Positions 1 to 7,820 of a stretch of 64,000 nt of DNA are shown here, piece after piece. Every line of letters begins with the position of its first letter. Position 1 is the stretch's first letter. The DNA lies in contig CAVSRM010000006.1 in the NCBI GenBank assembly GCA_963730365.1, positions 44,690-108,689 on the forward strand. The letters are read 5' to 3'. Under the pieces are notes generated by a model that did not search any database, was not told where the DNA came from, and saw nothing but the letters and a program-made list of their open reading frames with translations. This stretch comes from Fodinibacter sp963730365. GTDB taxonomy: Bacteria; Actinomycetota; Actinomycetes; Actinomycetales; Dermatophilaceae. The translations under genes were made by a program, and so were the position numbers.

Positions 1-264
1 GGCGAGGGCCTTCATCGGGGAGACGTAGAGCACGCGACAGCGCTCCTTGCGCTCCTGCGGGACAGGCTCCTTCGCCAGGCGGTCGAGCGCCCAGAGGAAG
101 GCCGAGAGCGTCTTGCCCGACCCCGTGGGGGCGACGACGAGGGCGTGGTGGCCACTGCTGATCGCCTCCCACGCACCCTCCTGGGCCGCCGTGGGCGCGC
201 TGAAGCTCCCGCGGAACCACGCAGCGGTGGCTGGCGAGAAGCGGTCGAGGACGTCGCCGGTCAT
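1..264 (-). CDS. lhr: Lhr-family DEAD/DEAH-box helicase, N-terminal fragment
   Basis: The gene runs off the left edge, and only its first 88 codons are visible. The protein opens with FSPATAAWFRGSF and reaches a Walker A motif, APTGSGKT, at about residues 42-49. That motif is followed by SAFLWALDRL and VLYVSPMKALA, a layout typical of large helicase-related (Lhr) ATP-dependent helicases, which usually exceed 1400 residues. The family unwinds DNA or RNA-DNA duplexes and is linked to DNA repair in mycobacteria. The ATG at 264 gives the expected N-terminus. It is transcribed away from the LuxR gene, so 265-422 holds both start regions. The family call rests on the N-terminal motifs only. Confidence 0.8.
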   Translation of the reverse strand, partial: MTGDVLDRFSPATAAWFRGSFSAPTAAQEGAWEAISSGHHALVVAPTGSGKTLSAFLWALDRLAKEPVPQERKERCRVLYVSPMKALA

Positions 265-422
265 GTGGGTGCCAGCCTCTCACCCGCCAGTGACAGCGTG
301 ACGCTCGGCGGCGGCTCCGCCCACCGCGGAAGATGGCACGTTCGGGTCTGGTGCCCGGTGCCCGGCTGGTGCGACGCTGGGCTGGTGCCTCGGCAGCCCC
401 CGGGGCGCGGAGGTCGGTGCCC

Positions 423-3167
423 GTGGAGACGTTCGGCCGGGGCGAGGAGCTGGCGCGCATCGCCGCGATGCTCGAGGACCCTTCTGGGGATGCGCGCGCG
501 CTGCTGCTCGACGGCCCGGCGGGCATCGGGAAGTCGGCGGTGTGGCACGACGCGGTGCGTCGGGCGCGGGACCGCGGGGTCGCCGTGCTCGCCTGCGAGG
601 CAGGGGCGCTGCCAGCGGACGCGGCGCTGCTCGGGCTGTCGGACCTGCTCGAGGCCGTCCCGACCGCGGCCGTCGCCGCCCTGGTCGTGCCGCAGCGCCG
701 GGCCGTCGAGACTCTGCTCATGCGCACGCCCGCCCCCGACGGTGGTGTCGACCCGAGGGTGCTGCTCCTCGCCGTCCGGTCAGTGCTCGAGACCCTCGCC
801 CGGGACGGTCCGGTGCTCCTGGCGGTGGACGACGTCGACCGCGTCGACGCGCCCACGGCCCAGGTGCTCCGCTACGCGCTGCGGCGGGCGCGGGACGTCC
901 CGGTGGTCACCCTCGTGTCGGTGCGAGGGTCGGCGTCCGCCGCCGGGCCCGCGCTCGAGTCGGTGGGCCTGGCGGCCGACGTCCCCGTGCTCAGCATCGG
1001 ACCTCTGGACCGGCAGGCGCTCCATGGCCTGCTCGTCGCCCACCTGGGACGTCCCCTGCCGAGCCCGGTGCTCGCCCGCATCCACCGTGACAGTGGCGGC
1101 AACCCCCTCCACGCCATCGAGCTGGCTCGCCTCCGGGGGAACGGCGGCGAGGACGTCGGCACCCTCGCGGTGCCCGAGGACGTGCGCGCCCTCATCCGCC
1201 GTCGGGTGGCCGCCCTCCCTGGTTCGACCCGGGAGGCGTTGCTCGCGGCGGCAGCGATGGCCCGCCCCCACGTGCGGCACCTGGACGAGAGCGCGCTCGC
1301 CCCGGCGGAGGATCGGGGGATCGTACGAATCGACGACGGCGGGTTCGTCACCTTCACCCACCCGCTCCACGTTGCTGCGCTCTACGAGATCGCAGGACGC
1401 GCGGAGCGGCGGCGGGTCCATGCCCATCTCGCTGACACCGTCGGCGACCCCGAGGAACGGGCCCGGCACCTGGCGCTCTCGAGGGTGCGGCCGAGCCGGC
1501 GGGTCGCCGCCGAGCTGGATGCCGTCGCAGACCGGGCACGCTCGCGCGGGGCCTGGGACGGCGCGGCCCAGCTCTGGGAGCACGCCGCCCGCCTGACGCC
1601 GGGCGAGGACGCGGACCGCAAGCGCGAGCGACTGCTCGCCGCGGCCGAGCACCACGTGCACGCCGGAGACCGGGCTCGGGGGCGCCGCCTGCTGGAGCGG
1701 CTCGTCGCGGCGGAGTGCTCGGACTCCATGAGGTGCCGAGCCCACCTCCTCCTCGGGGAGGTCGCGGACAACGACGAGCACCTGGTGGCGGCCGGCGCCC
1801 ACTTCCGCGCCGCCCTGGGATGCGCGACGACCCACGCCCTCGCGGCGTCGAGCCTGCTGGGGCTGGGCTTCGTCGAGGCCAGTCTGGGGGACTTCCGGCG
1901 CGGGTCGGCCTGTGCCGACGAGGCCCTGGAGCAGGCAGCTCTCGCCGGTGACGACGAGGTCCTCGCCGAGGCCAGGGCGCTCGTCGTGATGATGGACCTC
2001 CTCTGCGGGCGTGGCGTCGACGAGGACGCGCTGCGAGCCGCGGTCGCCGCGGAGGACCCGGACGCGGTGGTCGCCGGGCCCCGTAGCCCACGGCTCGTCG
2101 CGGCGCTCGTGGACCTCTACGTGGGGCGCCACGACGTCGCCCGACGCGGTCTGGAGACCGTCTGCGCGAACGCCCGCGCACGCGGCGACGAGAGCGACCT
2201 GGCCTTCACCCTGGTGTGGCTCAGCTGGCTGGAGACCCGCACAGGGCGGCTGGACGAGGCCGACCGGCTCGCCCGGGAGGGCCGCTACGTCGCCGACATC
2301 ACGGGGAGCCGGTCGCACCGTGCCTGGCTCCTGGCGCAGCAGGCGTACCTCGACGCCCATCGCGGCGACCGCGACAAGACCCTCGACGGGGCCCGGCGGG
2401 CGGCCACCGAGGCCGCCGCCGTGGGCTTCCAGCTGCCGCAGTTGTGGGTCGCCGCGGCGATCGCGCTGGTCGAGGTCTCCCACGGCCACCACGAGGCGGC
2501 CTGGCAGTCCTGCCGCCCCATCGTCGAGGTTCTGGAGGCCGGGGGCCTGGGCGAACCGGTCCCGTGGTTCTTCCTCCCCGACGCTCTGACGTCGCTGGTG
2601 GTCCTGGGTCAGACCGGCCGGGTCGAGGACCTCGCTCGCGACCTCGTCGCCACCGGGGACCGGCTGGGCCGGGCCTGGGCCTCCGCCGTCGGCCGTCGGT
2701 CACTCGGCGAGGCAGCGGCATCCCGCGGGGACCTCGACGCTGCCGAGCCCCTCCTCACCGATGCGCTCAGTCGGTTTGAGGGGGCAGGGATGCCGTTCGA
2801 GCTCGCACGGACCCACCTCGTGCTCGGCCGGGTGCGGCGGCGGGCCCGGCAGCGCTCGGGGGCCAGGGACAGCCTCACGGCAGCGCTGCGGCTCTTCGAG
2901 GACATCGGGGCACACCGGCTCGCAGAGACCTGCCGGTCCGAGCTGCAGCGCACCGGCATCCGACGTGCCTCCGCCGGGCTCACGGTGACCGAGCGCCGGG
3001 TCGCCGAGCTCGCCGCGAGCGGGCGGACGAACCGCGAGGTGGCCGGCGAGCTCTTCCTCAGCACCAAGACGGTCGAGGCGAACCTCGCCAGGGTGTATCG
3101 CAAGCTCGGCATCCACTCGCGGGCCGAGCTCGGTGCACTCCTTGGGGCCGGAACGCTGCAAACGTAG
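423..3167 (+). CDS. LuxR-type regulator with N-terminal AAA ATPase (LAL-like)
   Basis: This is a large transcriptional regulator of about 914 residues. A Walker A motif (GPAGIGKS) lies near residues 31-38 and a Walker B-like segment (VLLAVDDVD) near 130. They are followed by a long helical, TPR-like middle region and a C-terminal LuxR helix-turn-helix in the last 63 residues (TVTERRVAELAASG, then STKTVEANLARVYRKLG). Family members use the ATPase and repeat regions to sense an unknown ligand and the HTH to activate a few promoters. I chose GTG 423 because GGAGG at 409-413 is well spaced. An ATG at 333 stays in frame and would add 30 unconserved-looking residues. The gene lies just upstream of the collagen-like gene, a plausible target. 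Confidence 0.85.
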   Translation: METFGRGEELARIAAMLEDPSGDARALLLDGPAGIGKSAVWHDAVRRARDRGVAVLACEAGALPADAALLGLSDLLEAVPTAAVAALVVPQRRAVETLLMRTPAPDGGVDPRVLLLAVRSVLETLARDGPVLLAVDDVDRVDAPTAQVLRYALRRARDVPVVTLVSVRGSASAAGPALESVGLAADVPVLSIGPLDRQALHGLLVAHLGRPLPSPVLARIHRDSGGNPLHAIELARLRGNGGEDVGTLAVPEDVRALIRRRVAALPGSTREALLAAAAMARPHVRHLDESALAPAEDRGIVRIDDGGFVTFTHPLHVAALYEIAGRAERRRVHAHLADTVGDPEERARHLALSRVRPSRRVAAELDAVADRARSRGAWDGAAQLWEHAARLTPGEDADRKRERLLAAAEHHVHAGDRARGRRLLERLVAAECSDSMRCRAHLLLGEVADNDEHLVAAGAHFRAALGCATTHALAASSLLGLGFVEASLGDFRRGSACADEALEQAALAGDDEVLAEARALVVMMDLLCGRGVDEDALRAAVAAEDPDAVVAGPRSPRLVAALVDLYVGRHDVARRGLETVCANARARGDESDLAFTLVWLSWLETRTGRLDEADRLAREGRYVADITGSRSHRAWLLAQQAYLDAHRGDRDKTLDGARRAATEAAAVGFQLPQLWVAAAIALVEVSHGHHEAAWQSCRPIVEVLEAGGLGEPVPWFFLPDALTSLVVLGQTGRVEDLARDLVATGDRLGRAWASAVGRRSLGEAAASRGDLDAAEPLLTDALSRFEGAGMPFELARTHLVLGRVRRRARQRSGARDSLTAALRLFEDIGAHRLAETCRSELQRTGIRRASAGLTVTERRVAELAASGRTNREVAGELFLSTKTVEANLARVYRKLGIHSRAELGALLGAGTLQT

Positions 3168-3218
3168 GGAAGCACCCGATTCGGCGGGGGCGATGGGCTC
3201 CCTACCGTGGATTCGGCG
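3164..3218 (+). promoter_or_regulatory. Candidate promoter with inverted and direct repeats upstream of the collagen-like gene
   Basis: GTAGGGA at 3164-3170 is mirrored by TCCCTAC at 3199-3205. The right arm overlaps a -10-like hexamer, TACCGT, at 3203-3208. GATTCGGCG also occurs twice, at 3178-3186 and 3210-3218, 32 bases apart. This could be the binding region of the upstream LuxR-type regulator. That is inference from position and symmetry only. Confidence 0.35.
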
Positions 3219-3255
3219 CGGCGGATCGTCGCCGGCCCCGACCCGAGGAGCCCAC

Positions 3256-3960
3256 ATGAGAAGCATCGTCACCACCATCGGAGCGGCGGCTGCGACGGTC
3301 CTGGCCGCGGCGGGGGTCGCGGCAGCGGCACCGAGCTCGGACGGCACGCTCCACGCCTGCTACGACGAGCAGTCGGGGCAGCTGCGCCTCGTCGACCCCG
3401 ACACCGGGACACCGAAGGGGTGCGGCAAGAAGGAGGGCGCCGTGACGTGGAACGAGCAAGGGCCCCAGGGGGACCCGGGGCCGGCCGGCCCCGCTGGCCC
3501 GACCGGGGCGACCGGACCGGCGGGGGAGCGGGGGCCTTCCGGACCAGCAGGTCCTGCGGGACCTACCGGTCCAGCGGGTCCGGCCGGGCCCTCGGGCACG
3601 AGTACTGCCTACGCGACGTACGTGAGCCGGGCCGAGGCCCCGAACAGCTTCTTCAACACTGTTGGGTCGCTCACGCTGCCGGCGGGCAGCTACGTGGTGG
3701 ATGTCAGCGCGCAGGCGCAGGGTGACGACACCGGTGACGAGGTCTCGGTGACCTGCGGCCTCTGGCAGGGGTCGACGCGTGTCGGCGGCGGCTGGGTCGT
3801 GGGCGACAACCAGCTCGGGAACACGCTGTCGATCGTCGCCTCACCCACGCTCGCGTCGCAGGACGTCGTCGCCCTGCGCTGCTCGAGCATCCCCGGCCAC
3901 AACCACATGGGCGCCATCTCCATCGTCGCCACCCGCGTGGACACCCTGATCCGCCAGTAG
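3256..3960 (+). CDS. Secreted collagen-like (GXY repeat) protein
   Basis: The 234-residue protein starts with a signal peptide (MRSIVTTIGAAAATVLAAAG, cleavage near AAAA-PSS). Next comes a short domain with two cysteines (LHACYDE, KGCGKK) that ends in TWNEQ. About 16 Gly-X-Y triplets rich in proline follow (residues about 73-120), as in collagen. A C-terminal beta-rich domain of about 115 residues (YATYVSRAEAPNSF onward) resembles the trimerising heads of bacterial collagen-like proteins. It is probably exported and trimeric, with an unknown partner. The start is set by GAGGAG five bases before ATG 3256. The next gene begins 25 bases downstream and is probably co-transcribed. Confidence 0.85.
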   Translation: MRSIVTTIGAAAATVLAAAGVAAAAPSSDGTLHACYDEQSGQLRLVDPDTGTPKGCGKKEGAVTWNEQGPQGDPGPAGPAGPTGATGPAGERGPSGPAGPAGPTGPAGPAGPSGTSTAYATYVSRAEAPNSFFNTVGSLTLPAGSYVVDVSAQAQGDDTGDEVSVTCGLWQGSTRVGGGWVVGDNQLGNTLSIVASPTLASQDVVALRCSSIPGHNHMGAISIVATRVDTLIRQ

Positions 3961-3985
3961 GTCCCCACCCCGGAAGGAGCCCACC

Positions 3986-4456
3986 ATGCCCATCGTCAGC
4001 CTGCTGTCCCTCCTCGCGCGCTCGCACGCCGAGGTCTACGAGGTGTGGCCCCAGCCGTGGGGCCTGCTCGCCGCGGAGGACCGAGCGCTGAACCCTCAGC
4101 CGCTTCCTCCGCACGACCCCACCCAGCGCTTCCTCGCCGGCACGGCGCGGATGATGGGCCGCACGGTCGAGATGGCCATCGAGGCGCAGCTCCGGGGCGA
4201 GCCGGTCGACTGGCTCGCCGCGTGCGTCGATGACTTCTGCGGCACGCCGCCGTGGCGACGCTTCCCCAGTCCGCCCCCGGGTCCCGGGCCCGAGGAGGGG
4301 CCGTTCCCCGAGCCCTGGGTGCTCGCGGCCGCCCGGGCCGCATCGGCGGTGCTGCTCGCGGGGTACGCCGATCGGCTGCGCGGCTCCGACCTCGGGGAGG
4401 TGCTCGCCCGCGGCGCCGAGCAGCTCGCCGAGGCCGCGACCGCCGACCAGGGCTGA
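3986..4456 (+). CDS. Hypothetical protein with LNPQPLPP motif
   Basis: I do not recognise this 156-residue protein. It has no signal peptide or membrane segment. Near residues 35-43 it carries ALNPQPLPP. A helical stretch (FLAGTARMMGRTVEMAIEAQ), a proline-rich linker at about 93-106 (FPSPPPGPGPEE) and a C-terminal helical region (AARAASAVLLAGYADRL) follow. A good ribosome binding site (GGAAGGAG at 3971-3978) precedes ATG 3986. Its position 25 bases after the collagen-like gene suggests a shared transcript and perhaps a shared role. Coding use matches the neighbours. No function can be assigned. Confidence 0.75.
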   Translation: MPIVSLLSLLARSHAEVYEVWPQPWGLLAAEDRALNPQPLPPHDPTQRFLAGTARMMGRTVEMAIEAQLRGEPVDWLAACVDDFCGTPPWRRFPSPPPGPGPEEGPFPEPWVLAAARAASAVLLAGYADRLRGSDLGEVLARGAEQLAEAATADQG

Positions 4457-4492
4457 GACCCGCGCACCCCAGGAAGGCCACGGCTCGCCATC

Positions 4493-4506
4493 CTCGGGTG
4501 CCCGAG
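4493..4506. terminator. Short hairpin between convergent genes
   Basis: CTCGGG-TG-CCCGAG forms a 6-bp stem with a 2-base loop. It lies between the ends of the proline-rich protein gene and the convergent agmatine deiminase gene. There is no T tract, so it is only a possible bidirectional terminator. Confidence 0.3.
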
Positions 4507-4510
4507 CCGG

Positions 4511-5560
4511 TCACGCGCGCGGTTGCTGCTGGGTGATGCAGTGGATGCCGCCGCCCCGGGCGAAGAGTGGGCGCGCATCGACACCCACGACCCGGCGACC
4601 CGGGTAGGCCTCGGCCAGCACGGCGAGGGAGGCCTCGTCCTGGGGGTCGTCGTACGTGCAGGCGACGACGCCGTCGTTGACGACGAGGTGGTTGATGTAG
4701 GACCAGTCGACCGGGCCACCCTCGTCCTCGAGGGTCGTGGGGGCCGGGACGCGAACGACCTCGAGCGGTCGGCCGCGGGCGTCCCGGGCCGACGAGAGGA
4801 GCCCCTCGAGCTCGAGCGACACCTCGTGGTCCGGGTGCGCGGGATCGCCCTGCCAGTGCAGCAGGACGACTCCGGGCGCAGCGAACGTGGCGACGATGTC
4901 GACGTGCCCGCGCGTGCCGAAGTCGTCGTAGTCGCGGGTGAGGCCGCGCGGGAGCCAGATGAACGTCGTCGCCCCGATCGTGCGGGTCAGCTCGGCCTCC
5001 ACGTCGGCCCGGGCGACTCCAGGGTTGCGGCCGGGGTCGAGCTGCACGGTCTCGGTGAGCAGCACGGTGCCGAGGCCGTCGACGTGGATGCCGCCGCCCT
5101 CGTTGACCAAAGGGCTGTCGACCCGCCTCGCCCCCGCCCGCCCGGCGACGAACTCACCGATCCGGCAGTCCTTGGCCCACGTCGCCCACTGCTGGGCACC
5201 CCATCCGTTGAAGACCCAGTCGACGGCGCCCAGCGCTCCGTCGTCGCCGACGACGAAGGTCGGGCCGACGTCACGCATCCACGCGTCGTCGAGGGGCGCC
5301 TCGAGCAGGTCGATGCGGTGCTGCCCGTGGCGCCCCTCACCGACCCAGCGACGCGCGACGTCGACGGCGGACGGGTCGACCACGATGGTGACCGGCTCGA
5401 ACCGCGACACCGCCAGGGCCACGTCGGCCCAGGTGGCGCGGGCCTCGTCGGCCTGCGCCTCGTCTTCGCCGAGGGTGTAGCCCGATGACGGCCACGCCAT
5501 CCAGGTGCGCTCGTGCGGCGCCCACTCGGGCGGCATCCGCCACGTCTCGGCGCCCTTCAC
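4511..5560 (-). CDS. aguA: Agmatine deiminase
   Basis: The enzyme hydrolyses agmatine to N-carbamoylputrescine and ammonia in polyamine synthesis or arginine-derived nitrogen use. Family landmarks are all present: MPPEWAPHERTWMAWP at the N-terminus, DAWMRDVGPTF, NEGGGIHVDG, the RGHVD histidine, and the catalytic cysteine in GGGIHC (about residue 341 of 349). The start is GTG 5560, which overlaps nothing but lies right after the amidase stop at 5562. An ATG eight codons later would cut into the conserved N-terminus. It follows the N-carbamoylputrescine amidase gene in the same direction with no gap, so the two pathway steps are co-expressed. Confidence 0.93.
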   Translation of the reverse strand: MKGAETWRMPPEWAPHERTWMAWPSSGYTLGEDEAQADEARATWADVALAVSRFEPVTIVVDPSAVDVARRWVGEGRHGQHRIDLLEAPLDDAWMRDVGPTFVVGDDGALGAVDWVFNGWGAQQWATWAKDCRIGEFVAGRAGARRVDSPLVNEGGGIHVDGLGTVLLTETVQLDPGRNPGVARADVEAELTRTIGATTFIWLPRGLTRDYDDFGTRGHVDIVATFAAPGVVLLHWQGDPAHPDHEVSLELEGLLSSARDARGRPLEVVRVPAPTTLEDEGGPVDWSYINHLVVNDGVVACTYDDPQDEASLAVLAEAYPGRRVVGVDARPLFARGGGIHCITQQQPRA

Positions 5561-5561
5561 G

Positions 5562-6530
5562 TCAGGCCCCGCGACGGTGCTCGGGCCGGGTGGGCTCGAC
5601 GAGTGCGTCGTAGGTGTCGGGCCGCCGGTTCGCGAGGAAGGGGAACAGCGCGAGCCAGTCGCGGCCCTGGGCCAGGTCGAGGTCGGCGACGAGCACGGCG
5701 GCCTCGTCGCGGGGCGCCTGCACGAGCACCCGGCCGTACGGGTCGGCGATGAACGAGCTGCCGTAGAACGTGATGAGCCCCTCGGTGCCGAAACGGTTGG
5801 GGACGGCGACGAAGAGGCCGTTGGTGATCGCGTGCCCGACGATCGTGTGCTGCCACTGCGGCTGGGTGTCGAAGTCCGGGTGGTCGGGTTCGGAGCCGAT
5901 GGCCGTGGGGTAGCAGAGCACCTGGGCTCCGCCGATCGCGTAGGCGCGCGCGACCTCCGGGAACCACTCGTCCCAGCACGTCGGCAGGCCCAGGCGCACC
6001 CGGGGGTCGCCGAGGGCAACGACGGGGTAGGCGTCCTGCGGGGGACCCGGGCGGAAGTACCGGTCCTCGTGGTAGCCGGCCGTCACGGGGATGTGGGTCT
6101 TGCGGGTGCGCGCGAGCAGCTCACCGTCCGGGGCGACGAGCACGGCGGTATTGAAGCCCAGCCCGTCGTCGCCACCCTCCGGGGGCGCCGCGCGCTCGAA
6201 GAGCGACGCGTGGACGACGGCGCCCGTGGAGGCTGCCGCTTCGCGAGCGAAGGTGACGGTCGGTCCGTCGTGGAGCGGCTCGGCGGTCGCGTCGGGCCGG
6301 CCCTCGGGCAGGCTGTCGGCCGGGTACCGCGACAGGGTGAGCTCGGGGAGGAACACGACGCGCGCCCCGGCATCCGCGGCCGTGCGGATGCCGTCGAGCA
6401 GCGTCGCGCGCAGCCGGGCCGGGTCCTCGTCCCAGGCGTGCTGGACGAGCCCGACCCGCACGGGGGGCTCGGTGGGCTCGTGGACGCGGGCGAGCGAGAG
6501 AGGGACCCCGTCGGCGGTGATCAGGCGCAT
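5562..6530 (-). CDS. aguB: N-carbamoylputrescine amidase (carbon-nitrogen hydrolase family)
   Basis: This nitrilase-superfamily hydrolase has 322 residues. The catalytic triad is readable: Glu63 in VFLPELTLSRYP, Lys144 in RTRKTHIP and Cys185 in LPTCWDEWFPE. The CWDEWFPE context and the adjacent agmatine deiminase fit N-carbamoylputrescine amidase, which releases putrescine, CO2 and ammonia. The ATG at 6530 has no ribosome binding site. CATACT lies 7 bases upstream (6538-6543), which suggests a leaderless message. The first 24 residues precede the hydrolase fold and are unusual in length. The gene is divergent from the DUF3046 gene. Confidence 0.88.
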   Translation of the reverse strand: MRLITADGVPLSLARVHEPTEPPVRVGLVQHAWDEDPARLRATLLDGIRTAADAGARVVFLPELTLSRYPADSLPEGRPDATAEPLHDGPTVTFAREAAASTGAVVHASLFERAAPPEGGDDGLGFNTAVLVAPDGELLARTRKTHIPVTAGYHEDRYFRPGPPQDAYPVVALGDPRVRLGLPTCWDEWFPEVARAYAIGGAQVLCYPTAIGSEPDHPDFDTQPQWQHTIVGHAITNGLFVAVPNRFGTEGLITFYGSSFIADPYGRVLVQAPRDEAAVLVADLDLAQGRDWLALFPFLANRRPDTYDALVEPTRPEHRRGA

Positions 6531-6572
6531 GGCGGTCAGTATGCCGGTGGCCGCGGGGGAGCGGCCACGGCA

Positions 6573-6578
6573 TACGAT
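6573..6578 (+). promoter_or_regulatory. -10 hexamer TACGAT, leaderless start of DUF3046 gene
   Basis: TACGAT ends 6 bases before ATG 6585, so transcription is likely to begin at the start codon. No Shine-Dalgarno sequence is present. Confidence 0.6.
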
Positions 6579-6584
6579 CCGGGC

Positions 6585-6806
6585 ATGCGTCACTCCCGGT
6601 TCTGGGCCCTCATGGCCGACGAGTTCGGTGGCGCCTATGCCGACTCGCTCGCGAGGTCCCACGTGGTCGCCGAGCTCGGCGACCGGACGGCCGTCGAGGC
6701 GCTGGATGCCGGGATCGCTCCCCGCGAGGTGTGGCTCGCCCTGTGCGAGGCCCTGGACGTGCCCGAGGAGCACCGACACGGCCTCGACAAGCCGCCGCGG
6801 GGATGA
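6585..6806 (+). CDS. DUF3046 domain-containing protein
   Basis: This 73-residue protein has the conserved actinobacterial pattern MRHSRFWALMADEFG, then YADSLARSHVVAELG, and then EVWLALCEALDVPEEH. The domain's function is unknown. It is usually encoded close to recA in actinobacteria, and here a three-gene ABC exporter lies between them. It has no signal peptide and no cysteine pair for metal binding. It is predicted to be cytosolic and helical. The start follows from the TACGAT hexamer 6 bases upstream. Confidence 0.85.
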   Translation: MRHSRFWALMADEFGGAYADSLARSHVVAELGDRTAVEALDAGIAPREVWLALCEALDVPEEHRHGLDKPPRG

Positions 6807-6860
6807 CCGGAGCCGGGGGAGTGACCGGAGCCTGGACGGCGAGCTCAGCAGGAGTGGGGA

Positions 6861-6883
6861 CCGTCGGTGCCGTCCACTAGCGT
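6861..6883 (+). promoter_or_regulatory. RecA-NDp-like (PafBC-type) promoter of ABC exporter operon
   Basis: CCGTCGGTG (6861-6869), an 8-base spacer and TAGCGT (6878-6883) match the actinobacterial DNA-damage promoter TTGTCRGTG-N8-TANNNT except at the first two bases. The 25-base window is identical at 20 positions to the recA promoter at 9609. The hexamer ends 7 bases before GTG 6891, which implies a leaderless transcript. Confidence 0.6.
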
Positions 6884-6890
6884 CCCCGCG

Positions 6891-7820
6891 GTGGACGACG
6901 ACGTGCTGGTGCGTGCCCGGGGCCTGACCAAGACCTTCGGCGGCTTCACCGCGGTCGACGGGATCGACGTCGGCGTCCGGCGGGGTGAGGCCTTCGGCTT
7001 CCTGGGGCCCAACGGGGCCGGCAAGTCATCGACGATGCGGATGATCGGCTGTGTCTCCCCGATCACCGGCGGCGAGCTGGAGATCCTCGGGATGGATCCC
7101 GCCACCCAGGGCCCGGCCATCCGGGCCCGGCTCGGCGTCTGCCCCCAGAAGGACATCCTCGACGAGGACCTGTCGGTCGAGGAGAACCTCTGGGTCTACG
7201 GCCGGTTCTTCGGGATGAGCCGGGCCGAGGTGCGCTCGCGCGCCGACGAGCTCCTCGCCTTCGCCCAGCTCACCGAGCGGCGCCACGACCGGGTGGAGCC
7301 GCTCTCCGGCGGGATGAAGCGGCGCCTCACCATCGCCCGGTCGCTGATGAACGACCCCGAGGTGCTCCTGCTCGACGAGCCGACCACCGGCCTGGACCCG
7401 CAGGCGCGGCACGTGCTCTGGGACCGCCTGTTCCGACTCAAGCGCGAGGGCGTGACACTCATCGTCACGACGCACTACATGGACGAGGCCGAGCAGCTCT
7501 GCGACCGGCTCGTCGTCATGGACCACGGTCGGATCGTCGCCGAGGGCAGCCCTCGGGCGCTCATCACCGAGCATGCGACCCGGGAGGTCCTCGAGCTGCG
7601 CTTCGGCCCCGACGAGCAGGAGCAGCACCTCGATGCCGTCGAGGGCGTGGGCCAGCGCCTCGAGGTCCTCCCCGACCGGCTGCTGGTCTATGCGCACGAC
7701 GGGGACTCCGCGCTCGCCGAGGTCCATGCCCGCGGGGTGCAGCCGCTGTCCTCCCTCGTGCGGCGCTCCACGCTCGAGGACGTCTTCCTCCACCTCACCG
7801 GCCGCACCCTGGTCGACTGA
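6891..7820 (+). CDS. ABC transporter ATP-binding protein (NodI/DrrA-like)
   Basis: This 309-residue nucleotide-binding subunit has Walker A GPNGAGKS at residues 39-46, signature LSGGMKRRL near 142, Walker B VLLLDEPTT and an H-loop in IVTTHYMDEAEQ. The C-terminal extension ending in RRSTLEDVFLHLTGR is typical of exporters of the NodI/DrrA type, which move drugs, lipids or polysaccharides outwards. GTG 6891 is preferred over GTG 6867 because a TAGCGT hexamer ends 7 bases before it. Its stop overlaps the ATG of the first permease. The cargo is unknown. Confidence 0.9.
   Translation: MDDDVLVRARGLTKTFGGFTAVDGIDVGVRRGEAFGFLGPNGAGKSSTMRMIGCVSPITGGELEILGMDPATQGPAIRARLGVCPQKDILDEDLSVEENLWVYGRFFGMSRAEVRSRADELLAFAQLTERRHDRVEPLSGGMKRRLTIARSLMNDPEVLLLDEPTTGLDPQARHVLWDRLFRLKREGVTLIVTTHYMDEAEQLCDRLVVMDHGRIVAEGSPRALITEHATREVLELRFGPDEQEQHLDAVEGVGQRLEVLPDRLLVYAHDGDSALAEVHARGVQPLSSLVRRSTLEDVFLHLTGRTLVD

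Noticed and set aside
780..2492. 570-codon open frame on the minus strand inside the LuxR gene
   Set aside because: It lies opposite a gene with clear Walker and HTH motifs. Its translation is low-complexity and matches no fold I recognise. Long antisense frames are expected at this GC content.
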